DNA of 14,625 nt from an uncultured Bacilli bacterium (lineage in GTDB: Bacteria; Bacillota_I; Bacilli_A; RF39; UBA660). Position 1 is the first letter of the stretch; each line of letters starts with the position of its first letter. The stretch spans positions 1 to 14,625 of the forward strand of contig CAKOHG010000010.1 in the NCBI GenBank assembly GCA_934085565.1, in the 5' to 3' direction. The notes under the pieces are model-generated. The model had not been told where the DNA came from. It did no database searches and worked only from the letters and a program-made list of their open reading frames with translations. The position numbers and the translations under genes are program-made. Positions 6,846-14,192 of this stretch are shown in pieces.

Positions 6846-6846
6846 A

Positions 6847-6875
6847 TTGTATAAAATTTTTTCATGTGTTATAAT
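6847..6875 (+). promoter_or_regulatory. Extended -10 promoter of the calcium-repeat protein gene
   Basis: TGT precedes a perfect TATAAT (6870-6875), an extended -10. A weak TTGTAT (6847-6852) lies 17 bp upstream. It directly follows the terminator of the preceding gene, so this gene is transcribed on its own. Confidence 0.6.
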
Positions 6876-6909
6876 TTTTCTATAAGATAGGGATTGGAGA
6901 GTTGTTACT

Positions 6910-8517
6910 ATGAACCAAGATTTAAACAAAGAACCAAAAGAGTATGTTGATTACGAAGAACAATACAAAGAACTTATCGAAGAAGAAAAAGAAAAAGCTT
7001 CTCGTTCAATGTTTGTGCGTATGCTTATTATTTTTGTGATTATTTTACTCCTTTTACTCGGTTCTACTTTTTTATATTTAAAAATGTATGGAGATAAAAC
7101 AAGACATTATTATGGTACTTGTAAGATTAACTGCGATACGAATAATGATGGTAAATGCGATTGGAATTGTGATACTGACGGTGATGGCATTATTGATTTA
7201 AACGGTGATACGGATGGCGATGGTTTCTGTGATTTAAACTGTGATATCGATGGCGATGGTAAACCAGATACCAATATTGATTATGCTAAAGATAGAACTC
7301 CACATTTTAATATTGATATTGATATGGATGGCAAACCAGATAGGAACTTAATGAATCAAGACACGGATGGTGACGGTAAATGTGACTTGAACTGTGATAC
7401 TAACGATGATGGCTGGCCAGATACCAATATTGACTTTGATGGGGATGGACAACCTGACATTAATATTGATATCGACGGTGATGGAAATGCCGATTTAAAT
7501 ATCGATACGGATGGCGATGGCAAAGCTGATCTTAATATTGACACGGATGGCGATAAAGTTTGTAATGTAAACTGTGATACTAATGGTGATAGAAAACCAG
7601 ACACCAATATTGATTATAAAGATAATAAAGAGCCAACATTTAATAAAGATACGGATGGAGATGGCAAACCAGATAGTAATTTAATGAACCAAGATACTAA
7701 TGGTGACGGTAAATGCGACTTAAACTGTGATACCAATGGTGATGGTCATCCAGACATTAATATTGATATTGATGGCGACGGGAATGCTGATTTAAACATC
7801 GATACCGATGGCGATGGTAAACCTGATTTAGATATTGACACAGATGGTGATGGTAAAGCTGATGTCAATGTTGATACGGATGGCGACGGTAAACCAGACA
7901 GTAATTTAATGAACCAAGATACAAATGGTGACGGTAAATGTGATTTAAACTGTGATACTGATGGCGATGGTTTCCCAGATTTAAATATTGACAGTAATAA
8001 TGACGGCCAATGCGATTTAAATTGTGATACCAATAACGATGGCAAAGCGGATACCAATATTGATACTAATGGCGATGGTAAATGCGATAAGCAATGTAAC
8101 TATGCTAAAGACGACAAAATTTTAGACATTACTACGGAAGACATTGTAACTTTATATACTACATATAATCGTGATGTTATTGCTAAAGGAATTCAACCTG
8201 GTTGGTCTGATACCCAAAAATTAACCGTTGAAAATAAGAGTAAAAAATCATTAATTTATAGTTTGAAATTTACAGATGTTGTAAATGAATTTAATCCTAA
8301 CAGTGAACTTACTTACACGGTTAAAAGAGATGGTATCGTGGTTGTTCCAACTAGCGCTTCTCCATTAAATGACACATATATTTTAAAAGAAGTTTTAATA
8401 CCTGCTCATACAACATATGTTTATACGATTGATTATCATTTCATTGAAACAGGACATCTTCAAAATTATCAACTTGAAAATAAATTCAATGCTCGGATTG
8501 TTGTAGAAACAAATTAG
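6910..8517 (+). CDS. Membrane-anchored calcium-binding repeat protein with TasA-like C-terminal domain
   Basis: 535 aa. A charged cytoplasmic N-terminus (1-37) leads to one membrane helix (about 38-58); the rest should be extracellular. Residues 76-396 are 26 tandem units of 12 residues, D-T-D-G-D-G-K-x-D-x-N-x, with Asp at positions 1, 3, 5 and 9 as in thrombospondin type 3 and dockerin/EF-hand calcium loops. Nine CxxxC pairs (such as CDLNC) recur between or before units and may form disulfides. Three units carry an extra NQ-ending insert (NLMNQ). Residues about 400-535 look like a TasA/camelysin beta domain: IQPGWSDTQKLTVENKS, then IPAHTTYVYTIDYHF and a final QN strand. GGAGAG lies 8 nt before the ATG. 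It sits between the TasA-like gene and the SipW-type peptidase. A calcium-stiffened surface stalk presenting a TasA-like head is my inference. Confidence 0.85.
   Translation: MNQDLNKEPKEYVDYEEQYKELIEEEKEKASRSMFVRMLIIFVIILLLLLGSTFLYLKMYGDKTRHYYGTCKINCDTNNDGKCDWNCDTDGDGIIDLNGDTDGDGFCDLNCDIDGDGKPDTNIDYAKDRTPHFNIDIDMDGKPDRNLMNQDTDGDGKCDLNCDTNDDGWPDTNIDFDGDGQPDINIDIDGDGNADLNIDTDGDGKADLNIDTDGDKVCNVNCDTNGDRKPDTNIDYKDNKEPTFNKDTDGDGKPDSNLMNQDTNGDGKCDLNCDTNGDGHPDINIDIDGDGNADLNIDTDGDGKPDLDIDTDGDGKADVNVDTDGDGKPDSNLMNQDTNGDGKCDLNCDTDGDGFPDLNIDSNNDGQCDLNCDTNNDGKADTNIDTNGDGKCDKQCNYAKDDKILDITTEDIVTLYTTYNRDVIAKGIQPGWSDTQKLTVENKSKKSLIYSLKFTDVVNEFNPNSELTYTVKRDGIVVVPTSASPLNDTYILKEVLIPAHTTYVYTIDYHFIETGHLQNYQLENKFNARIVVETN
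7135..8097 (+). repeat. Coding tandem repeat, 36-bp period, 26 units
   Basis: Each unit encodes 12 residues of the calcium-loop type. Units 6, 15 and 21 are 45 bp because of a 3-residue insert. Third codon positions vary freely (gatacggatggcgatgg against gacacagatggtgatgg), so the repeat is held by protein selection rather than recent copying. Units 15-16 (7648-7728) and 21-22 (7873-7953) encode the same 27 residues, the clearest sign of internal duplication. Confidence 0.92.
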
Positions 8518-8547
8518 ACAAGAGTGGACATACTCTCGTCTTTTTTT
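8517..8547 (+). terminator. Terminator of the calcium-repeat protein gene
   Basis: GACAAGAGT (8517-8525) pairs with ACTCTCGTC (8532-8540) with one internal A-C mismatch and a 6-nt loop, followed by a run of T to 8547. The stem begins at the last base of the stop codon. Confidence 0.85.
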
Positions 8548-8558
8548 CGACAAAATTC

Positions 8559-8587
8559 TTGTCATTTAAAGTATTATTTTATATAAT
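8559..8587 (+). promoter_or_regulatory. Promoter of the signal peptidase gene
   Basis: TTGTCA (8559-8564) and a perfect TATAAT (8582-8587) with 17-bp spacing, followed by AGAGAGG (8607-8613) before the ATG at 8623. Confidence 0.75.
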
Positions 8588-8622
8588 TAGGTTATATTAA
8601 AAGAATAAGAGAGGTTTTTGTT

Positions 8623-9741
8623 ATGTCTGAAAAAAGAAGTAAATTTAGTTCTATTACACAAATATTTAAGTTCATAACAGGAATTATATCTTGGGTAATG
8701 TTAGTTATTTTAGTATTAATTGCGGCCTTTTTACTTTATTACTTTGTAAGTACAAAGGTATATGCAAATAAAGGTGAAAGTTTTAAACCAGCTGTCAGTT
8801 TATATACCATTGTAACCCAAAGTATGGAACCAAATATAAATCCTTATGATGTTATTATTGACGCTACCGTAAAAAATCCAGAAAACATAAAAATAGGAGA
8901 TGTTATTACTTTCGTATCTACGGCGTCTATTTCAAGAGGTATGACTATTACGCACCGTGTCTATGACATTAAAGTAGAAAATGGCGAGTATTATTATTAT
9001 ACTAAGGGTGACAATAATATCAGTCCTGACTTAGTTCCTGCCAGTTATTCAAATGTCTTAGGAAAGGTACTCATTCGTATTCCTCAATTAGGAAGGTTAC
9101 AAGCTTTCTTATCTACAAAAGCCGGTTGGTTAATTGTTGTTGTTATTCCAGCTTTATTCGTTATTATTAGTGATATTGTTAAGATGTTCCGTCTTGGCAG
9201 TGCTAAGAAAAATGTTGATAAACAAATCATGAATGAAGAAATTGCTAAGAAAGAAGAAGAACTTCAAAAAGAAGAAACTCATCAAAAGCTATTAGAACGT
9301 TATAATGTTACAGAAACTCATGAACAAGAAGAAGTAAAGGAAATGGAAGCAGAAATAAAAGAAGAAATAGCTGAAAATATTCAAAATCAAGAAGAAAAAC
9401 AAGAAGAGGTACATGAAGAACAAGAGGAAAAAGCTATGGAAGATGAACCACCAAAAACAGATATTGATGAAAAGCTTCCAGAAAAAGAAGATCAAGAAGT
9501 TATGACAGTAGAGAAAAAAGAACAAGAACCTATTGAACTTCCAAAAATTAAAACAGAAATGGATCTTCCGAAGGAAGTTGCAAAACCTGTTACAAAATCA
9601 AATAATAAACCTAAGACAACTTCTAAAAAATCTACTAATACTAAAAAAACTTCAACTAAGAAAACAAATAATAATAAAAAAGGAAATTCAACAAAGAAAA
9701 AAACAACCAATAAAAATACAAGTAATAAAAAGAAAAAATAG
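8623..9741 (+). CDS. sipW-like: SipW-like (ER-type) signal peptidase I with long charged tail
   Basis: Membrane serine protease that removes signal peptides from exported proteins, 372 aa. A first membrane helix (about 17-43) precedes the catalytic QSMEP motif with Ser67. The second catalytic residue is His111 (ITHRV), where ordinary bacterial enzymes have Lys, and TKGDNNISPD (127-136) carries the conserved Asp. This is the S26B family, shared with archaeal and ER peptidases and Bacillus SipW. A second helix (about 167-187) ends the core. Unlike SipW (about 190 aa), it continues with an acidic Glu/Gln-rich probable coiled coil (195-300) and a Lys/Thr/Asn-rich basic tail (321-372). By topology this tail lies in the cytoplasm. 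Its likely substrate is the TasA-like protein at 6119, and perhaps its neighbour at 6910. Confidence 0.9.
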   Translation: MSEKRSKFSSITQIFKFITGIISWVMLVILVLIAAFLLYYFVSTKVYANKGESFKPAVSLYTIVTQSMEPNINPYDVIIDATVKNPENIKIGDVITFVSTASISRGMTITHRVYDIKVENGEYYYYTKGDNNISPDLVPASYSNVLGKVLIRIPQLGRLQAFLSTKAGWLIVVVIPALFVIISDIVKMFRLGSAKKNVDKQIMNEEIAKKEEELQKEETHQKLLERYNVTETHEQEEVKEMEAEIKEEIAENIQNQEEKQEEVHEEQEEKAMEDEPPKTDIDEKLPEKEDQEVMTVEKKEQEPIELPKIKTEMDLPKEVAKPVTKSNNKPKTTSKKSTNTKKTSTKKTNNNKKGNSTKKKTTNKNTSNKKKK

Positions 9742-9742
9742 A

Positions 9743-9772
9743 AAAAACTTACCCCAAAGGTAAGCTTTTTTT
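9743..9772. terminator. Bidirectional terminator between the signal peptidase gene and clpP
   Basis: CTTACC (9748-9753) pairs with GGTAAG (9759-9764). Flanking A-run and T-run pairs extend the stem past one mismatch. The T-rich tail runs to 9772, and the A-run at 9742-9747 supplies U residues on the other strand. The clpP stop (9771-9773) touches it. Confidence 0.8.
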
Positions 9773-10343
9773 AAGTTAAAATTTCATCAATAAGGCCATA
9801 TTTTAAAGCTTCATGACTTGATAAGAAATAATCTCTATCTGTATCTTTTTCGATAACTTTTAAACTTTTGCCAGTATTTTTGGCTAAAATTTTATTTAAC
9901 TTTTCTTTGATTTTTAAAATACGTTCACAAGCAATTTTCATGTCTGATGCTTGACCTTCCATTCCACCAAGAGGTTGATGAATCATGACATCTGCATTTT
10001 CAAGAGCACATCTTTTCCCTTTAGTTCCAGAAGATAAGATAACAGAGGCCATGGATGCTGCCATTCCTATACAAATCGTTTTTACATCACTGGTAATATA
10101 ATTCATGGTATCGTAAATAGCCATACCACTCGTTACAGAACCACCAGGACTATTAATGTAAAGATAAATATCTTGATGACTTTTGGAGTCTAAATATAAA
10201 AGTTCACTAATAACAATGTTAGCCATATCATCATTTATCTCTCCACATAGAAAGATAATTCTATCTTCAAGCATTCTCGAATATAAATCATATGCAACTT
10301 CTTTATTACTATCTTTTTCTAAAACTGTTGGAATAATATTCAT
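9771..10343 (-). CDS. clpP: ATP-dependent Clp protease proteolytic subunit ClpP
   Basis: Serine protease that forms the 14-subunit chamber of ClpCP/ClpXP and degrades unfolded or tagged proteins in the cytoplasm. From the chosen start it is 190 aa, normal for the family. The catalytic triad is complete: Ser in GMAASMAS (about residue 97), His in MIHQPLGG (about 122) and Asp in TDRDYF (about 171). The oxyanion SPGGSV and the C-terminal ALKYGLIDEI are also standard. The frame opens earlier at a GTG (10352), but that GTG lies inside the Shine-Dalgarno AGGTGA of the ATG at 10343, so I use the ATG. Transcription is divergent from the nucleoside kinase. A possible CtsR operator lies 23 bp upstream, which would make it heat-shock controlled. 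Confidence 0.95.
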   Translation of the reverse strand: MNIIPTVLEKDSNKEVAYDLYSRMLEDRIIFLCGEINDDMANIVISELLYLDSKSHQDIYLYINSPGGSVTSGMAIYDTMNYITSDVKTICIGMAASMASVILSSGTKGKRCALENADVMIHQPLGGMEGQASDMKIACERILKIKEKLNKILAKNTGKSLKVIEKDTDRDYFLSSHEALKYGLIDEILT

Positions 10344-10360
10344 AATTTTCACCTAATATA

Positions 10361-10382
10361 ATCATAGTCAATTTTGGCAAAA
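10361..10382 (-). promoter_or_regulatory. clpP promoter -10 with candidate CtsR operator
   Basis: On minus, TATGAT (10361-10366) is a fair -10 for clpP. Next to it, read on plus, are AGTCAAT (10366-10372) and GGCAAAA (10376-10382), separated by 3 nt. CtsR of Gram-positive bacteria binds two RGTCAAA heptamers 3 nt apart. Here the matches are six and five of seven. Position and spacing fit repression of clpP, but the second half is poor and no ctsR gene is in view. Confidence 0.33.
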
Positions 10383-10386
10383 ACTA

Positions 10387-10415
10387 TTCAAAAAAAGGAG
10401 AATTTATGTTAAGAT
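10387..10415 (+). promoter_or_regulatory. Promoter of the nucleoside kinase gene
   Basis: TTCAAA (10387-10392) lies 17 bp from TAAGAT (10410-10415), which is preceded by TGT as in extended -10 promoters. Transcription would start near 10422. AGAGGG (10429-10434) serves the ATG at 10440. Confidence 0.5.
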
Positions 10416-10439
10416 TATGAAGAGAATAAGAGGGATTTA

Positions 10440-12065
10440 ATGAAAACATTTAAAGTGACTGTAGACGGTCAAAGTTATGAAGCTGATAATGAAATGACAT
10501 TTTATGATATTGTTCATGACATAAAACCAAACACAGTTTTAGTTAAAGTAAATGGAGAGGTTTTTTCCTTAGATACCAAAATTAAAGAAGAATGTGAAAT
10601 TATTCCTCTTGATGTAACAAGTCTTCCTGGCTATAAAAGTTATCAAAGCGGTTTAAAATTTTTATTCTTTTTATCAGTCAAAGAACTTTTTCCAGAAGCA
10701 AAATTATCTTTTTTGCACAGTGTTCCTAAAGGAATTTTAAGTGAAGTTATTTTAAATCATGAACTTACAAATGAAGATGTTTCTAAAATCAAGGGGCAAA
10801 TGGCTTTAAATGTTTCAAAAAAACTACGTTACTTAAAATATAATATTGAAATAAAAGACGCTTATGACTATTTTATGAAAAAAGGTGAAATAGAAAAAGC
10901 TAAAAATTTACAGACATTAAATAATCCTATTGTTACTTTATATCGTTTAGGAAATGAATTAAATTATTTTTATACCTTAATGCCTTATGATACCAGTGTT
11001 ATTAATCTTTACGAACTGGTCTTTATAGGAAATAATAGAATTGTTTTAGTCTGTCCTAATGTAACGAGTGGTTTAAGTATCCCTGAATATGTACATTATG
11101 AAAATATTGTTACCAATTTTATGGAAACAAAAAAATGGTTATCTTTAATGAATGCGAGTTATGTTTCTTTAATGAATGAACTTGTGAGTTCCTCTAAAAT
11201 AAAAAACTTTATTGCGTCTAATGAAATTTTGTTTGTTGAAGATATTTTAAAAGCTTGTGACACGATTACTGCTTCTAAAGATATTAAAATTGTTTTAATC
11301 GCAGGACCATCATCCAGTGGTAAGACAACAACGATGAAAAGGTTAAGTTCTTTTTTACAAAGTCGTGGATTACATCCCATTGGTTTATCAACAGATGACT
11401 TTTTTGTTGACCGAGAAGACACTCCTAAAAACGAAAAAGGAGAGTATGATTACGAATGTTTAGAAGCTATTGATTTAAAACTATTTAATGATACTTTACA
11501 AGGCCTTTTAGATGGTAAAGAAGTAGAGATACCTGAATATGATTTCGTGGCAGGTAAGAAAGTATTTAAAGGACGAAAATGCGCATTAGATGAAAAAAGC
11601 ATTTTAATCGTGGAAGGACTACATTGTTTAAATGATGATTTAACTCCTTATATTGATGAACGTTATAAATATAAAATTTATTTAAGTCCATTTATTCCTT
11701 TAAATATTGATCGTCATAATTATATCTCAACTCTTGATTTACGACTTATTAGACGAATTGTTAGGGATAACCGAACCAGAGGTAAAAATGTTAATCAGAC
11801 TATTGGTGAATGGCAAGTGGTTCGAAGTGGAGAAGAAAAATATATTTTTCCATATGTGTATCAAGCAGATCGCATTATAAACACAGCGCTTGCTTATGAA
11901 ATAGGTGTTTTAAAAATTTATGCCGTACCACTTTTAAGTTCAGTGGATATAAGAAGTCCTTACTATAACGAGGCAAGAAGGTTGATTAACTATATGCAAA
12001 CATTTTATACGATTCCTAGTGAATATGTGCCAAAAGACTCTATTTTAAGAGAATTTATTGGTTAA
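10440..12065 (+). CDS. TGS-domain nucleoside kinase (uridine kinase-like)
   Basis: 541 aa, the usual length (about 550) of the fused kinase family found in Bacillota and Thermotoga. Residues 1-60 are a TGS-type ubiquitin-like domain, and 60-250 resemble the second additional domain of threonyl-tRNA synthetase. The C-terminal half is a uridine kinase/phosphoribulokinase fold. It has a P-loop GPSSSGKT (289-296), the acidic STDDFFVDRE (317-326) that binds Mg and nucleoside, IVEGLH (390-395) and the basic lid RRIVRDNRTRGKN (438-450). It should phosphorylate a nucleoside using ATP in the cytoplasm. The true substrate is not settled by sequence. AGAGGG lies 5 nt before the ATG. It is followed by gap after 56 bp with no terminator, so the two may be co-transcribed. 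Confidence 0.9.
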   Translation: MKTFKVTVDGQSYEADNEMTFYDIVHDIKPNTVLVKVNGEVFSLDTKIKEECEIIPLDVTSLPGYKSYQSGLKFLFFLSVKELFPEAKLSFLHSVPKGILSEVILNHELTNEDVSKIKGQMALNVSKKLRYLKYNIEIKDAYDYFMKKGEIEKAKNLQTLNNPIVTLYRLGNELNYFYTLMPYDTSVINLYELVFIGNNRIVLVCPNVTSGLSIPEYVHYENIVTNFMETKKWLSLMNASYVSLMNELVSSSKIKNFIASNEILFVEDILKACDTITASKDIKIVLIAGPSSSGKTTTMKRLSSFLQSRGLHPIGLSTDDFFVDREDTPKNEKGEYDYECLEAIDLKLFNDTLQGLLDGKEVEIPEYDFVAGKKVFKGRKCALDEKSILIVEGLHCLNDDLTPYIDERYKYKIYLSPFIPLNIDRHNYISTLDLRLIRRIVRDNRTRGKNVNQTIGEWQVVRSGEEKYIFPYVYQADRIINTALAYEIGVLKIYAVPLLSSVDIRSPYYNEARRLINYMQTFYTIPSEYVPKDSILREFIG

Positions 12066-12121
12066 AAAGTATTAAATAAAAAAAGTAAGACAAAATAGAA
12101 GAAGAAAAAGGAGATTTTAAA

Positions 12122-13138
12122 ATGATAAAAGTTGCAATTAATGGATTTGGAAGAATAGGTAGACTTGCTTTTAGACAGATGATTACTAAAACAGATTTTG
12201 ACATCGTGGCAATTAATGATTTATCACATGCGAGTGATTTAGCATATTTACTTAAATATGATACGGTTCATGGCAGATTTCATACGGAAGAAATAAAAAG
12301 TGAAGAAAATTACATTGTTATCAATAATCAAAAGAAGATACCTGTTTTTGCTGAAAGTGATCCTAAAGATTTACCATGGAAAGAAATGGGTGTTGATTTA
12401 GTCTTAGAATGTACAGGTCACTTTACAGATTATGAAGGCGCTTTAAAACATATTGAAGCGGGAGCTAAAAAAGTTCTAATTTCAGCTCCAAGCAAAAGTG
12501 AAAATGTAAAAACAATTGTTTTTGGTGTAAATGAAAACATTTTAAATGGAGATGAAGTCATTGTTTCTGCAGCTAGTTGTACCACTAATTGTCTAGCTCC
12601 TGTTTTAAATGTTTTACAAAAAAACTTTGGAATTGTAAAAGGATTTATGAGTACTATTCATGCCTATACTAACGATCAGACAACACTTGATCTTGCTCAT
12701 AAAAAAGGTTATTTAGAACGACGTGGTAGAGCATGTGCTTCTAATATTGTGCCAACTAAAACAGGTGCGGCTAGTGCCATTGGTAAAGTGATGCCAGAAC
12801 TTGATGGACTTTTAAGTGGTCTTGCCTATCGTGTACCAGTGAATGATGGTTCTTTAATTGATTTAACGGTTGAAGTAAGAACGGATGTTACAGTAGAACA
12901 AATTAATGAGGCATTCAAAAATAGTGAATCAGAAGTTTTAAAAACAACGAACGATCCGATTGTTTCCAGTGACGTTTTAGGATTAAAAATAGGAGCCCTT
13001 GTTGATTTATCTTTAACAAAAGTTATTAAAGGAGATGGCTTTAATATCGTCAAAGTAATGGCTTGGTATGATAATGAGGCAGGATACACTTCTCAAATGC
13101 TTAGGACAGCAAAAGCCCTTTTTGAAACAAAAGGCTAA
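12122..13138 (+). CDS. gap: Glyceraldehyde-3-phosphate dehydrogenase, type I
   Basis: Glycolytic enzyme (338 aa) that converts glyceraldehyde-3-phosphate, NAD and phosphate into 1,3-bisphosphoglycerate. The NAD-binding NGFGRIGR (7-14) is followed by Asp33 in INDL, which favours NAD over NADP. The catalytic Cys153 is in SAASCTTNCLAPV, and His180 in STIHAYTNDQ activates it. The C-terminal WYDNEAGYTSQM is standard. In the S-loop, HKKGYLERRGRACASN (193-208) differs from the common HK-DLRRARAAA form. AAAAAGGAG ends 8 nt before the ATG. It is downstream of the nucleoside kinase and ends at a strong terminator. Confidence 0.96.
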   Translation: MIKVAINGFGRIGRLAFRQMITKTDFDIVAINDLSHASDLAYLLKYDTVHGRFHTEEIKSEENYIVINNQKKIPVFAESDPKDLPWKEMGVDLVLECTGHFTDYEGALKHIEAGAKKVLISAPSKSENVKTIVFGVNENILNGDEVIVSAASCTTNCLAPVLNVLQKNFGIVKGFMSTIHAYTNDQTTLDLAHKKGYLERRGRACASNIVPTKTGAASAIGKVMPELDGLLSGLAYRVPVNDGSLIDLTVEVRTDVTVEQINEAFKNSESEVLKTTNDPIVSSDVLGLKIGALVDLSLTKVIKGDGFNIVKVMAWYDNEAGYTSQMLRTAKALFETKG

Positions 13139-13140
13139 TA

Positions 13141-13178
13141 AAAAGCTAATAGATACATAATTTTCTATTAGCTTTTTT
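13141..13178. terminator. Strong bidirectional terminator after gap
   Basis: A 13-bp perfect stem, AAAAGCTAATAGA (13141-13153) / TCTATTAGCTTTT (13164-13176), with a 10-nt loop and T tail. The A-run on its left gives a U tail for the convergent nuclease gene. Confidence 0.93.
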
Positions 13179-13185
13179 CTAATAA

Positions 13186-14067
13186 CTACATTTCTTCAGT
13201 TTTTTGAAGTTTTTCAATTTCTTCTTTCGTTAATTCGGTAATTTCTATAATGTCTTTTATTGGAATATGTTTTTTAAGCATTATTTTGGCAACTACCATT
13301 TTTTCTTCTTTTTTGCCTTCACTTCTGCCAATATCAATACCAGCAGTTAAACCAGCTTCAGTAGCTTCTTTAAGTTCAGTATTATGACACTTTTCTTCAT
13401 CTTCTTCTTTGGTCATATAACTAAAAAATTCTGGGTCTTCATTTACTTTCTTAACTTCATTCATAAATTTCATTACCTTTCTATCATTTGACAATTTTGC
13501 CAAGTCTTCTTCATTTAAATCAAGCATAATTAAATACTTGAATTTCTGAATGTTTACTTCGTCTTTAGCATACCAATAATTTAAGACTTTGTCCATATTC
13601 CATTCCACAATTTTAAAGTTACGAACAAAGTTTTTTTCACCATCATACAAAGTATAAATCCGACATATTTTATTATCTTTCTTATTCATGCCATAGGTAA
13701 GATTTAATTGGATAATTAAAGTATCTTCACTGTAACTATCACCTTTTAAGGTATATCTACTATAAACGTTACATAAAAAGGCTAAGTTTCTGGTATGAAG
13801 ATAATCTTTGGGTTCTGAGTTAATTTCAATACCAATATAACCTTCACTTGTTTTTAAAAGTAGGTCACAATACTTTTTACGAGTATTAATATTACCTTGA
13901 AGGGTTTCTACATTAAGTCTTTGAATTTCATAGACTTTAAGGTTTAAAGTAAGCTCTAGTAAAGCTACTAATAAATCCTCATTTTCTTCTTTTAAAAATA
14001 CTTCTTTAAATGTTCTGTCGTAACGACAACTGTAAAATTTTTTTACTTCTTCTAATTCTCTTATCAT
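13186..14067 (-). CDS. PD-(D/E)XK nuclease family transposase (Rpn-like), full-length copy
   Basis: 293 aa of the Rpn/PDDEXK_2 group, often annotated as putative transposases, which promote recombination by cutting DNA. The N-terminal nuclease core shows FYSCRYDRTFKEVF (11-24), Asp68 in KYCDLLL, and GIEINSEP (79-86) giving E-x-N where canonical members have E-x-K or E-x-Q. This wording seems typical of a Bacillota subgroup. LHTRNLAFLCNVYSRYTLKGDSY (90-112) follows. The middle (150-235) is helical, and the tail (AGLTAGIDIGRSEGKK, then MLKKHIPIKDIIEIT) is the variable Gly/Glu-rich end with a final helix. AGAGGAT lies 6 nt before the ATG. A second, partly identical copy starts upstream. No terminal repeats are seen, so I do not call it an insertion sequence. 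Confidence 0.85.
   Translation of the reverse strand: MIRELEEVKKFYSCRYDRTFKEVFLKEENEDLLVALLELTLNLKVYEIQRLNVETLQGNINTRKKYCDLLLKTSEGYIGIEINSEPKDYLHTRNLAFLCNVYSRYTLKGDSYSEDTLIIQLNLTYGMNKKDNKICRIYTLYDGEKNFVRNFKIVEWNMDKVLNYWYAKDEVNIQKFKYLIMLDLNEEDLAKLSNDRKVMKFMNEVKKVNEDPEFFSYMTKEEDEEKCHNTELKEATEAGLTAGIDIGRSEGKKEEKMVVAKIMLKKHIPIKDIIEITELTKEEIEKLQKTEEM
13364..13623 (-). repeat. 260-bp near-identical block, copy 1 (partner 14366-14625)
   Basis: Compared base by base with 14366-14625, this block has seven mismatches and no gaps, about 97% identity. It covers the middle of the nuclease gene. On its left side (toward the 3' end of the genes) similarity stops sharply at 13364/14366. On the right the partner runs off the window, so the block may be longer. 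Confidence 0.93.
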
Positions 14068-14192
14068 GTATTTATCCTCTTCTAAGAAAGATAATTTTGC
14101 TAGCTTTAAATTATCCTTCTACTTATATATACAAGAAAAATCTTTGATTTCCTTTTTTTTCGGTGTAATTTATCAAAAAAATTTTAATAAAT

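Noticed and set aside
7356..8057. Open frames on the minus strand through the repeat region (7356-7607 and 7746-8057)
   Set aside because: They are by-products of the 36-bp coding repeat, giving Ser/Pro-rich antisense text with no ribosome site or promoter.
7135..8097. A 36-bp periodic repeat that could be taken for a CRISPR array
   Set aside because: The repeats are contiguous without spacers, vary at third codon positions, and encode an unbroken calcium-loop protein.
9292..9710. Long open frames antisense to the signal peptidase tail (9292-9525 and 9492-9710) and one on plus (9533-9763)
   Set aside because: They arise from the low-complexity Glu/Lys coding sequence; the products are Phe/Leu- or Lys/Gln-rich and lack start signals.
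10400..10420. Tiny leader frame ATG-TTA-AGA-TTA-TGA (Met-Leu-Arg-Leu) after AAAAAAGGAG, upstream of the nucleoside kinase
   Set aside because: It overlaps the extended -10 element (10407-10415) of the best promoter there, so it is probably not transcribed.
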